64,000 nucleotides of DNA from Gnetum montanum (Eukaryota; Streptophyta; Gnetopsida; Gnetales; Gnetaceae): NCBI GenBank assembly GCA_015680685.1, contig MNCI01026324.1:62001-126000 (forward strand). Direction: 5' to 3'. Position 1 is the stretch's first letter. Each line of letters opens with the position of its first letter. The translations under genes were made by a program, and so were the position numbers. Below, one piece after another: positions 34,081-44,072 of this stretch. A model generated the notes under the pieces. That model saw only the letters and a program-made list of their open reading frames with translations. It did not search any database and had not been told where the DNA came from.

Positions 34081-34873
34081 CAAGGTAGGCCACCTTCCCA
34101 GGAAACTATCTGATCCTGGGAGCCCCTTAATCTATTTGCAAATCATCGGGAATGCACCACATCAGGCTCTTCTTGACTCAGGTTCCAGATTTAATTTAAT
34201 ATCACGAGAAATGTATCAAGCCTGGAACCTACCCCAACTTAAGAAGAGAAACATCCAATTGGAGCTGGCTGACCAGTCCATCACCATTCCCTTAGGATTG
34301 GTGGAGGACATCATCACCACTGTGTGTGGGTGGTCATACCCAGCCGATTTCCTGGTGATTGAAGTTAACAACGAAGGGGTCTTCCCAATTATAATGGGAA
34401 GGCCATAGCTAAGTACAGTAGATGCGTACCTAGGGATCCGTGATCTTTCCTTGCAAATATCTAAGATAAACATTTATGGAAAGATCGAGAAGAAGAGAGT
34501 TCCATGCATCACATATAATGACTCAGAGGGTGATGACATGGAAGAGTGTTTAGCATTGCTTCCATGTGAGCGGTGTGCCCAAGAAATCCAAATTCAAAGG
34601 TGCCTGTATGTAGCAACCACACCAGTAGTAGACACCCCATGGTTGACAGCTACTAGAAAGAGCAAACTAATATGCATGGAACGAATTGAGGAACCTCATG
34701 CTAACAATGAAGGCATAGACACGTTGGAATATGAGCGTCGCCAACTTCCACCCCTCAACCTAAAAACATCAATGGGGAGAAGTTGGGCACTTTTGCGAAA
34801 TTCAAATAGGTGCTCATTATTTTGGATCTCTCCCTTTCCATTCAGTCATGGGGGAGATGGCCACCTATGCTAA
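34080..34873 (+). pseudogene. Element B retropepsin-like protease with extension
   Basis: 'IKVGHLPRKLSDPGSPLIY', 'ALLDSGSRFNLIS' (D-S-G active site), 'ADQSITIPLGLVEDIITT' and 'FPIIMGRP' are followed by TAG where A has tryptophan. The extension 34451-34873 includes 'DSEGDDMEECLALLPCERC' and ends by running into tail sequence ('FSHGGDGHLC') homologous to F 4710-4745. The RT-to-integrase stretch of F is therefore missing at a junction near 34780-34830. Confidence 0.8.
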
Positions 34874-35516
34874 CCATTGGAGGCCCTCAGTTCTTTTTAG
34901 TTTTTGTTTTACATGTTTTTGTTTAATACATTTTTATTTTCCACATTTTTGTTTTACAAGTTTTTGTTTTACACGTTTTTGTTTAACACATTTTTGTTTT
35001 ACACCATCTTTATACTTTTCCATTTGTGTGTGTGTGTGTGTGCATATGATCCACCTTGTAAGTTCATCACCTAATAAGTGTTCTCCATGATGGTATGAAC
35101 TATTTTCTCATTGATTGATAATGTTTGGTTTTTACCTTAAAGTTACGATATTGATACTAAGGTATGTTCTTTTGATATGGCAGGTAATGAGTCCACTTCA
35201 TCCATTCATCCACCATTTTCTATGGTCTCTCTTGGCTTGGAAATGTACAGTCCCCTTTCTAATAAGAACTTTAACGAATCGGTGACTGGGTACTTCTCAA
35301 ACTAAGGAAGGACTCAAGGTTTGAAAAGGGTGTGACTTCAAGGAAACTTGATGCATTTGTGTTGGTCATTCTCTTGGGTGCTTGGATGTTTTCTTCTTGA
35401 GTTTTCTTGTCGTTCTAATGTTACCCAATTATCGGAAGCTGAGACAATAAAAATAACAAGTCTTTACATGGTGTAGTTCTCACGCATAAAAACACAAAGA
35501 AGAAGAAGAAGAAGAA

Positions 35517-35753
35517 GTGAGGATTCAAAGCACACCCCTTAGACACAATAAACTTGGGCTACAAGCACTGATTATGGAACCAAAAGTGTTCCCTCTAACT
35601 AAGGCCCTTCTCACTTCTCATTCTCTCCTTTGTTTCGTCGGAATGGTGGTGGCTCTTTGGAGATGCATTCTTGTTATTCAAGTGGATGGTTTGGCCAAGT
35701 GCGTTGATGTGAAATCACTGGATGTGGTTTGTTTGAGGCCGGAGTTGGAATGA
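35517..35753 (+). CDS. Small conserved ORF in tail of element B, unknown
   Basis: 78 codons. Its C-terminal 59 residues ('EPKVFPLTKALLTSHS' to 'VVCLRPELE') match the ORF at 20444-20626 in element A, with substitutions spread along the length. No known domain was recognised. Being open in two diverged copies is weak evidence for function. Confidence 0.3.
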   Translation: MRIQSTPLRHNKLGLQALIMEPKVFPLTKALLTSHSLLCFVGMVVALWRCILVIQVDGLAKCVDVKSLDVVCLRPELE

Positions 35754-36342
35754 GATTTGCCAAGTCACATTAATCATGAAACACACAAGGGGCTGTATAC
35801 CACCTTGTCCTTGGGATTCCCTTCCATTCTCTTCTCTTCACTCTTATCTCCATTGTTCACCTCATTGCCAATTGTATCATTAGTGTATATTTTGGTAGAT
35901 ACATTGTTTTCTTTTTGGTAAATTCTTACGGATAAGACTTTAACTCTTGTTCCAAAGGACATTCCCAAAGCCTACGGATTCTTTGAATGTGGGTTTGTCT
36001 GGGCATTAAGGGCATGTGCCTGCTTTGGGGAGGACCCACTGACATTCCTATTTGGTGCATCAGTTAAATTCTTTCCTTTAACATTTTGCAATTAAATTTA
36101 TTTTGTTCATTTCCATATTGACATCTATTTCATTGATGTCCTAGTTATCTCTTTTTCTTCTTCTCTCTTGTTCTTATTCTTTCTCCATTCTCTTGCTACC
36201 GAAGGTTCGTGATTAGTCATGGGGGTACGGGACCCACTTTTTCAATTTTTTTCTAACCCCTACACCTTCGGTAGTCATCATTTCTACATCTCCAAATCCG
36301 TAATCAGTCATACCACAACCTAGCCAATGGACTTACACCAAA

Positions 36343-36407
36343 GTAAGGTATCAATTACATGATAATTCAATTACCCTTGCTAATATAAGACTGTGTTGTG
36401 TGTGCAG
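36343..36407 (+). other. Intron-like segment in tail of element B
   Basis: Donor CCAAA|GTAAGG, a branch-point-like CTAAT, and acceptor TTGTGTGTGCAG|ATG; about 65 bp. Upstream, 'FFNFFLTPTPSVV' and 'SPNPQS' match the reading frame of element A on 19727-19969. In A the donor is kept but the acceptor AG reads AT. Confidence 0.4.
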
Positions 36408-36791
36408 ATGGTGGTCATGAAACAATGAATCGGATTTGGAAGGAGCACTTGGAATGGAGTAGTGTTGGAAGCGGCTATGCAAGGAACAAGATCGACGAAG
36501 CACTTACAGATGGACAACGGAAGGTGCAATCTGGGCATTGGCAGCAGCAAGACTTCTTCTCTTTTCTTCTCTCCTCTTCTCTCTTCTCTTTTCTCTCAAC
36601 TACCAAATGAGGCCTGATGTCAATGTAATAAGGTGTTCACCCTTGTTGTCATGAACACCAGTCTGTTGTGTCTTGTAATGATGATCCGTTCACATGTCAT
36701 CCCATTAGTTCCATTCACCTCAATAATCCCATACCTTCCCGATATTATTGTAATGAACTCGAGGACAAGTTTTCATTTAGTCATGGGGGTA

Positions 36792-37798
36792 TGATGGGAT
36801 GTGATATCGCATGAGCTACGATATCGCGTACACGATATCGCGGTCGTCGCGATATTGCATCCCTTGCGATATCGCCTACGTGATATCGCATCCTCCCCCA
36901 TGATATCGCGTACGCGATATCGCGGTGTGCCGTCATATCTATAAATAAGAGGCGGCTCTCCCTTGTTTCATCATCCTAGGCTAGAAGTAGGAAAACTTTG
37001 GCAAATTGATCACTCCAGAGATAGAATATTTTCCATGTGCTCGCAGTAGGAGTCCCCAAGTGAACGGATCTTTATTCAAGCAACATTGTACCTGAAAGCA
37101 AGTTGTGTACGACAATAAAGATGAGCTTTGTGGATAAACCTTGTAGTGCATGGAATAGGATTTTATTACATGTTATTTATTACCTACAGTAGCGCGGAAT
37201 GAATACGACTTGATTACAAGCATTTAACAATGTGTACGGATAATCAAGGAATGGATGCTCATCGCGATTAGATTCTCTCTCACCCTTATCTCCTAGTAAC
37301 GTGGGATGAGTACGACTTGATTACGAGCATTTAAGGATGTGTGCGGATAATCAAGGAACGGATGCTTATCACACTTAGGCTAGTTAAGTGCCTCAGTACG
37401 ACCACTTCGAGCACATGCGTTATGCATGGTGATCCCGGTAACAAGCAGTGTTTGGTAGAAACAATTGCATAGGTTCAGGGTGTGTACGGTAAGTGGGAAT
37501 GGATGCTGACGCTAGGTAAATTAGACTTAGTTCATTAGTTAGAGTTAGTCATTAGTTTCTCAACCCTTTCCTCGTTAGTATAGAAGATATAAAACATAAA
37601 AGACCATAAAAATCATATACCTTAGACTTGCTTAACTATACACCGTGACAACTACAAGAAAGTCTGGGAAGACAACGAATAATTAAGCCTAAGTGTTCCA
37701 TGGGGCATATAGGCATTTAGTCTGCGGAGTTCGACCTGATCGTGCGTGCTAGGCTCGTATTTGTATGGTTGAGTGTAGGGGTATCTCGCCACTCATCA
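36792..37798 (+). repeat. Element B 3' LTR
   Basis: 1007 bp, TGATGGGATGTG to CCACTCATCA. It carries seven GATATC words plus one variant at 36800-36929, against four plus one in the 5' LTR. TATAAATA at 36940-36947; hairpin units at 37196-37266 and 37305-37375. Confidence 0.93.
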
Positions 37799-39379
37799 GC
37801 ATGATATGTGCTCTAAACTAATGTTTCATTTAAACACACATATTTTATTTTATAGGGATTAATTTACAACATAAGCTAAAACTAAAACTCATAGTAGGTA
37901 ATAAATGTTTTTCCAAAAAATAAAATAAAAATACATACTATAAGTTGAAAAGATATTGTAGCTATTATTGTCATGAAGGCCGTGTTATTAAAGCTTATCA
38001 TCTTCTTAATAAAAAAGTTGTTTATAAGGAAAATAAATAGTTTTTTAAGAAAGGAAAAATAATGATAATTTTCTAAAGGAACAAATGCAACCTTTTTTTG
38101 CGAATGAGGATGGGGGAATAGGGGTGTGTAGAGGTGTGGGTGGGTATTAGACCTAAAAAAATAATATTTAAAAAATTTAGAATGCAACACATCAACAAAG
38201 AGATACTCTACAGAAAAAGTCCAACAATTTTAGGATGCCTTTTGATGTTTTCATCCTTACAACTAATCCTAAAAAACGTCTTCTCTAGGGTAGGAAAAGG
38301 ATCAAGCCTTGCTCTTGTTTAAAAGTGCCATCATGGGTTTGCACTTTTTACTAAAAGGTCTCTTGAATAGAAAAAAAAAGGAATAAATGCTCTTTAAAGA
38401 TAAAAAAAAAGCTTGAATTAGAAAAAAATAATAAATAGTAGCAAAAGTTGAAAGCTTTCCATCTATAAGCCTAAAAAGAAAAAGAAGAAATTAATACTTC
38501 ATGAAATAAATTAATTGTTTAAGTTTTACTGGAAATGCAACCTTCTTTATTGACTTCCCAACTTGGTATCATTCTTTTTACATTTGAGTGTGCCAAGAAA
38601 TTTTCTATATCCAAGGAGATTTCTTCCTTAGAAAAAAAGAATTTCTAAATTATGATTAATTATATAAGAATTTTTGAATCTTACTAAGGTGTCTAGGATG
38701 TTCAAAAATGCTAGCTTCAATCCTTAGTCCACAAGAATTAGAGCTACACTAATTTTATTCAAATTTTTTCTCATTGCATCCCACATTTCCTCATCACAAC
38801 ATTTTTGGGTATTTGTGTTAAAAGCTTATTTTGTGTTTGTGAGAGAAGGGTATGTGTGCTTTTCGAATAAATGAAGCATACACTCTTACATGCTTATATA
38901 TGAAGTTTGTGAAAATTAGGGTTCTTATTAGATTAGAATGTATATAAAGGATGAAGAAGGCAATGTTTTTGACATCCTTGAAATGGTAATATTAGATCTT
39001 TAAGATAGTGAAAGGTGTATGCATGGGCTATATATGAGATGGGATTCTTTTGAATATCCATGAATGCAACATCATTGCATCACAAAAGGAGTGATGAAGA
39101 CATTACAAAGTTATATTTGAATGATTCAACATAGTCACATATGTATCACAAGTACATCAAGTAAGGTAAATATAAGAGAAGCATTGTTGTTTCATTGTGC
39201 TCAATCACTTTACTTATTGTCAATGATACATTGTTCAAGTAGTTATCTCATTATTCTCTTAGTTGAGAGGTTGCAAGTTCCACAACCCTTTCCTTTTATT
39301 GTATTAGTGATATATTTTGGGGTATGCTTTATACTTATCTTTTCATCAAATTGGCTATATATTTTGGGGTATACAAGGG
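37799..39379. other. Intergenic AT-rich DNA
   Basis: No supported gene. Homopolymer-rich and AT-rich. A diverged SINE-like segment, with GAGAGGTTGCAAGTTCC as a possible B box, may lie at about 39200-39380. Confidence 0.5.
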
Positions 39380-39560
39380 GATAGGTGGCTCAATTAGTTA
39401 GTTCATTGTCTTGTTTGACAAGGGTTTGTTAGTTTGAGTTATACGTTAGGCATCATTATATTCCTCTATAATTACTCTAATGTATCCTATTGACTATATG
39501 TCCTAGGGTGTACTTATAGTCATTTCTTTTGGATTCTAACACCCACCCCTTATCATTAAG
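39380..39560 (+). repeat. Diverged tRNA-derived SINE copy
   Basis: A-box-like GGTGGCTCAATTAGTTAG, a weak B box GGGTTTGTTAGTTTGAGTT and tail 'TATGTCCTAGGGTGTAC' with 'GGATTCTAACACCCA', matching the tail of the copy at 15064-15210. Confidence 0.55.
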
Positions 39561-40064
39561 TATGTCCAAAACTTTATTTTTACATAGTCTCAAAATGTCA
39601 ACTAGATCTACAATTAGGTGAAAGCTATGAATAACATATACATGACTCTAGTTTTCAAATGAAGTATTTCAAATAGTACATAAACACCGCCTTTTCAGAC
39701 TACTTACAAATGTTTGATTCTTATTTTATTAATAAGAAACAAAAAACAACTTGAAAATATTGTAATGTAGCATTGAGAGGCTTCAAGTTATGTCACATAA
39801 AGGTTCTTAGTTTCTAAATGTTGTTGTGTAACAAAAACAATATACTTCTGTCATTTTTTAAATGGTGTTTAATGAAAACAATATCTTTTCCATCTAATTA
39901 ATAAATAGGGGAGATGCTCCTAGATTGACATATGCAAATGTATATAAAAGGTGTTGGCTTTGTTCCTAATGCATTCAAGTAAGCTTGTATGAGCTAACCA
40001 TGTCCTTGACAAGTAGTGCTTTATGCATTGACTTTTGCTATTGAAAATAGTTTAAGTGCAACAA

Positions 40065-40205
40065 TGAAGTGGTAGTGTGGTAGTAAAACTTTTGAATTAA
40101 AACCTTTAAGTCATGGGTTCGATTCTAATGGGAAATGCTAACAATTCTAATTGGACCATATGTCTTGAAGTGTACCTATATTACAATTGTTTAGGCTCCC
40201 AGCAT
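40065..40205 (+). repeat. tRNA-derived SINE copy
   Basis: A-box-like AGTGGTAGTGTGGTAGTA, B-box GGGTTCGATTCTAATGGG and tail 'ATATGTCTTGAAGTGTACC' with 'TATATTACAATTGTTTAGG'. The B box is the best preserved of the family. Confidence 0.65.
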
Positions 40206-40527
40206 TCACAACAAGAATTTAAGTGAAGTAGCCTTATGTGTCAAAAGGCATTAAAGCTATAGTAGTTTAAGTTTTAAGATTATTATTAGTTTAAAAACTA
40301 ACAAATTTGACACTGATAAGTGGTTTAAGTGGATGACGTCGCCATATTATTTCCATTCTAATTCCTGCCCCTGCCAATCAACAAATTCCAAATCTTATCA
40401 AGAAATATAAAATGCCAGCCATGCTTCTGAAATGATCTCCAAGACCAAAGCATTAAAGGATAAAAACAAGTGTACGCCAATTTCTTATAATCAATAACTA
40501 AAATCCTAAGCATCCAAGTAACGGAAA

Positions 40528-40997
40528 TTACCAACACGACTCATCTTTAGTGTTAGAGCTACGAAAATTTTCAACCCTGCGATTACTGCTCATGGCTGCT
40601 GCGCTCTGTTCTGAAAGCCCAACTTCCAAAGCTGCAACCATTTCAGTCGCCGCTGGACAGGAACAGGTGCTTCCCGATCTCAGAGCGTTCTCAATTTCGT
40701 AATTATTAGTTATAGTATGTAGCCTTCTGTGAATGCAATTTACTTTCAAGTTATGTAGCAGCAATTGAACTAAGCATTGTTGTAGTGCGTTTAGGATTTG
40801 GGGCAATAGGCCCTCAGCACTCTGGCCTTTGCAAAAACTTGCATGATTAAATCTTTGGGAGAACACAGGGCAATACCAGTATTTTGCTTCGTTGCTTTTC
40901 TTGAATCTTGACCGATTACACTTCCATCTATTAGCGTTGTTGCTGACGCTTGAGCTGAAGTCGTCTTTTTAGCCTTAAATGACATTGCTGTCGTCAT
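40528..40997 (-). CDS. Possible small gene of unknown function
   Basis: Two overlapping minus-strand frames, 40997-40791 (68 codons, MTTAMSFKAKK...) and 40866-40528 (112 codons, ending NTKDESCW), are less AT-biased than the surroundings. Their composition is protein-like, with Ala/Ser-rich stretches such as 'LSEQSAAAMSSNRR'. They could be one gene joined by splicing or broken by a frameshift near 40800-40866. No homolog is recognised, and neither is supported by a domain. Confidence 0.22.
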
Positions 40998-43900
40998 TCC
41001 CAGATATTAAGATATTTGATTCCAGCGAAAAAGTTGTGCCATCTATAACTTGCATATAATTTTAAAAAAGTTTTCAAATCATTCTAGATTCATCCTCTGT
41101 TGCAATGGACTAATAAAGGATTCCAGATAATAAATAACATTACATTTAAAGGTAGTTGAAATTCAGGGGATAATTGTACTTTACAGGTATATCGGTTTTC
41201 TAACCAATACGACTTTTCACCAATACACTTTCAATCCTGTTATACATATTTGCTATGTCAAACATATTTAAAAAAAACAGTAAGAAAGGCTTTGGCGCAA
41301 CGTTGCAAAGGTAACTCAAAGAGTACACAATGACAGATATTAGGACCACTTTTTTGGCTGCTTAGCAAAAATATTCATCTCTAATTTTCCAATCTTCTTA
41401 TTTATCCAACAAATATTCATTTCAGTTTGATTTTCCTTACCTATCATCTTTTCGTCATGCCACTGAATTGCAATGCTTCTGATTGATTTGTTAGTGAACT
41501 TTCCCATCGTAAATTTTACATTGGCGGAACCATTAACTGAATACTGAAAAACGAAAGATGAGAGAATTTTTTCTTTTATGTTGAAAGTAATTTTGGTGGA
41601 TCTTCAGCACATTATCAAATACAGAGGACAAAAGAGGAAAAAAAAAGCTAGCAGGAATAATGCAGATGTAATCATGTTCTACTCTGCTTTATATTGGAAC
41701 AAATGTTCACTGAAGTTTTGCTTTACAATGGAGCACTATTTAGTTGTTCACTGTGTTTCTATTTTATTGTTTAATTTATTGTTTAATGGTTCTGCATTCA
41801 GTGTTTCTATTGTCTATTTCTGAATTTCATTGACTGTAATAATTTCTTTATTTAAGACAGTAAGGATGGTCTTTGTTTCTGTTCTGACAAGAAGGATGTT
41901 TGCCGAAGTTTTCCTTTTAAATGTTTTGCTGCACTGAATCATAATTTTTTACCTATATCAAGCTTTTACATGTTTTTGCATTGCACTGGTAAAAACAGCG
42001 TTTTATTTTAAAAGTAGTGTTGGTTGGGGTCCAGCGGTTTTTGAAAACTGCTAGACTTGTAAAGTACAATGATCCCAATGCAGGTAACAGTTGGTTTTGG
42101 GACAATAAAAAGGCTAGTTGCAGGTAAAAACTTACAATAAAAGCAAGATCAATGTTAAGGGAAGGCTAAGTTGAAATATACAATTCTTTTTCAAAGATTC
42201 ATGGTGATTTGTGAGATCAAAACAGGAAAAAAAAGAAAAAAACCTTAAGAATATTATATTTTAATATCTTGTAATAGAATTTCACAGAAAAAGACAATTA
42301 CGGTTAGTCTGCATTTTTTGGTAATGCTTAATTTACATCCTTCCAATACTTTTTGGATGCGTTTGATTGCAAGAATCCATGGATGCGACATCTTTAGATT
42401 TAACATATTAATTGAAAAAATATTTGATTTTTCTCAGTGAACAGTGGTATGTTTGGTTTTACTGGGTACGTGGAATGCACTTTTTTCTATTGTTTTTTAA
42501 AAAAATTCTCCCTAAAGTTGGTCTTTGTTTACTTCTTCTTAAAAACCATGGAGTCCTGCAGGCAGAGAAAAAGACTGAAAAGCTGTTTTAATCTTGAAAA
42601 TTTCTGCACATGCTTTCTATCCATGTCAATTACGTATCCCTTGTCTAGATGCTGTCGCTTTGCCTCTGCTTGGCTCAAATTTTTTGCAGGTTTTTTGTTT
42701 CATTTTGTCTAATTCTTATTGAAGAGGTGCATTGTTTCTTTAAGCTTACCATGTCAAGATTATTCCATAGACTTGTTGTGATCCTTTAGGGTTCATTAAT
42801 GTCATGCATATGCATGAATGTTTGGGTGATTGTGATTTTGGCATTTTTAATTTTGCATAAGTTCAGGGCCTAATATCAACCGAACACAAAATCCAAAATA
42901 TTTGCTGCAGATTGAATCCTTATCATGAAACCATAAATGTAATCCGTTTAAGGCATTCTAATTTTGTTAATGTACACAACCTTAGACATTTAGAAAATGT
43001 TAACTAATAAGACAATGCCTTAACTCCTGAATTGTAGTCTGAAACTGAAGACAGAAATATATTATTTCTTCATAGCTGGTGCAAGATGCTAATGTGTTTG
43101 GTACAATTTGATATACTTATACATGTTGCATTTATTTGCATTGAATTATTGATTCACTTTATTTTTAATATTTGATGTCTATATTCAATGTGACCTTAAT
43201 TGCTTGTTTTGATCTCCTGGTGGGACTGCTGGATTTTAACTTGTGGAGCTTAGAATAGTTAGATTCTTATTAACTGTATCATATCAAGAGCATATAAATT
43301 ATAATTTTCAGCACACTTTTTAGCTCTCGAAAATGGCAGTATGTTTTTATTTGGCCAGATGTTCCACAAAGGTATTTTTGGCCCTCTTTCTTTTGGCTTG
43401 TCTTGCAGAGTGCCAACTCCATTAGCAATGGTGAAATACATGCATTGGTAATCATAACAGAAATCTTGCAGCAGTCCTAAAATGAAGCAATCTAATTTAG
43501 ATAAGGGCATGCAATTGAAGCAACTTTGATATATATCTTTTATATGTCAAATATAATAAGACCATAGTAAACTCTTTTCCTTAGTGTTAAGATACATGAT
43601 TGTAATATAATTTCTGGTTATTTGAGATGCTGTAAGTCCCAGTTATGTGATGCAGGTGTGTGCTAATATGAAGACAATAATAAGCATTTTCCATATTGGT
43701 TAGAAACATATAATAAGTACTGTTTGTAATGCACAATGACATACTATGAAGATGATGAAAATGGCTGTTTTTAATTTTCCCACTCGTATATGTCATTTCT
43801 ATTATTTCTTTTCTTTATTCATTTTCTTTGTTACCCGTTCATTTTAGTTAGCTTCTGATATTATCATGGTTTACAACACATTTTTATACCAATATATACG

Positions 43901-44072
43901 ATAACACCATTTTCTTCTGGGAAAATTTATCTGAAATGCATGGCCTGTATTTGATCTGGATGCTTTTACTCTGGTGTGTAATGTGGGTTTTCTATGTATA
44001 AGCAGTTTTGCAAACAACGGTAGTAAGCTTGTTTATCTTTTTTTACTGAGGGCATCCTAAGGAAGAGCTTTT
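40998..44072. other. Intergenic region upstream of ALG13-like gene
   Basis: No supported gene. The tract TTTATCTTTTTTTACTGAG just before 44057 could be a 3' splice site of a 5'-UTR intron of the downstream gene. Confidence 0.4.

Larger units (their letters stand above)
34874..36791 (+). mobile_element. Element B 3' non-coding tail
   Basis: It contains the 15-bp minisatellite (34895-35005), a GT microsatellite (35023-35042), a small ORF at 35517-35753, an intron-like segment 36343-36407, a pyrimidine-rich tract (36555-36600) and the pre-LTR motif ACTCGAGGACAAGTTTTCAT (36757-36776). A short purine tract GGGGG (36785-36789) precedes the 3' LTR and is the likely polypurine primer. No enzyme is encoded. 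Confidence 0.7.
30644..37798 (+). mobile_element. Element B: gag-protease LTR element, plus strand
   Basis: LTRs TGATGGG...CACTCATCA bound gag (31544 on), a linker, protease (about 34080-34510) and a 1.9 kb tail. The flanks tcatg and gcatg share CATG, a 5-bp target duplication with one change. There is no RT, RNase H or integrase. It is homologous to element A throughout, and the two lie in opposite orientation, about 4.9 kb apart. The gag and protease frames carry only a limited number of stops, nearly all explained by C-to-T changes. A run of N covers the end of the 5' LTR and the PBS. Confidence 0.92.

Noticed and set aside
38134-38322. Short frames between element B and the SINE copies
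   Set aside because: AT-rich random-like composition, with no homology or conserved signals.
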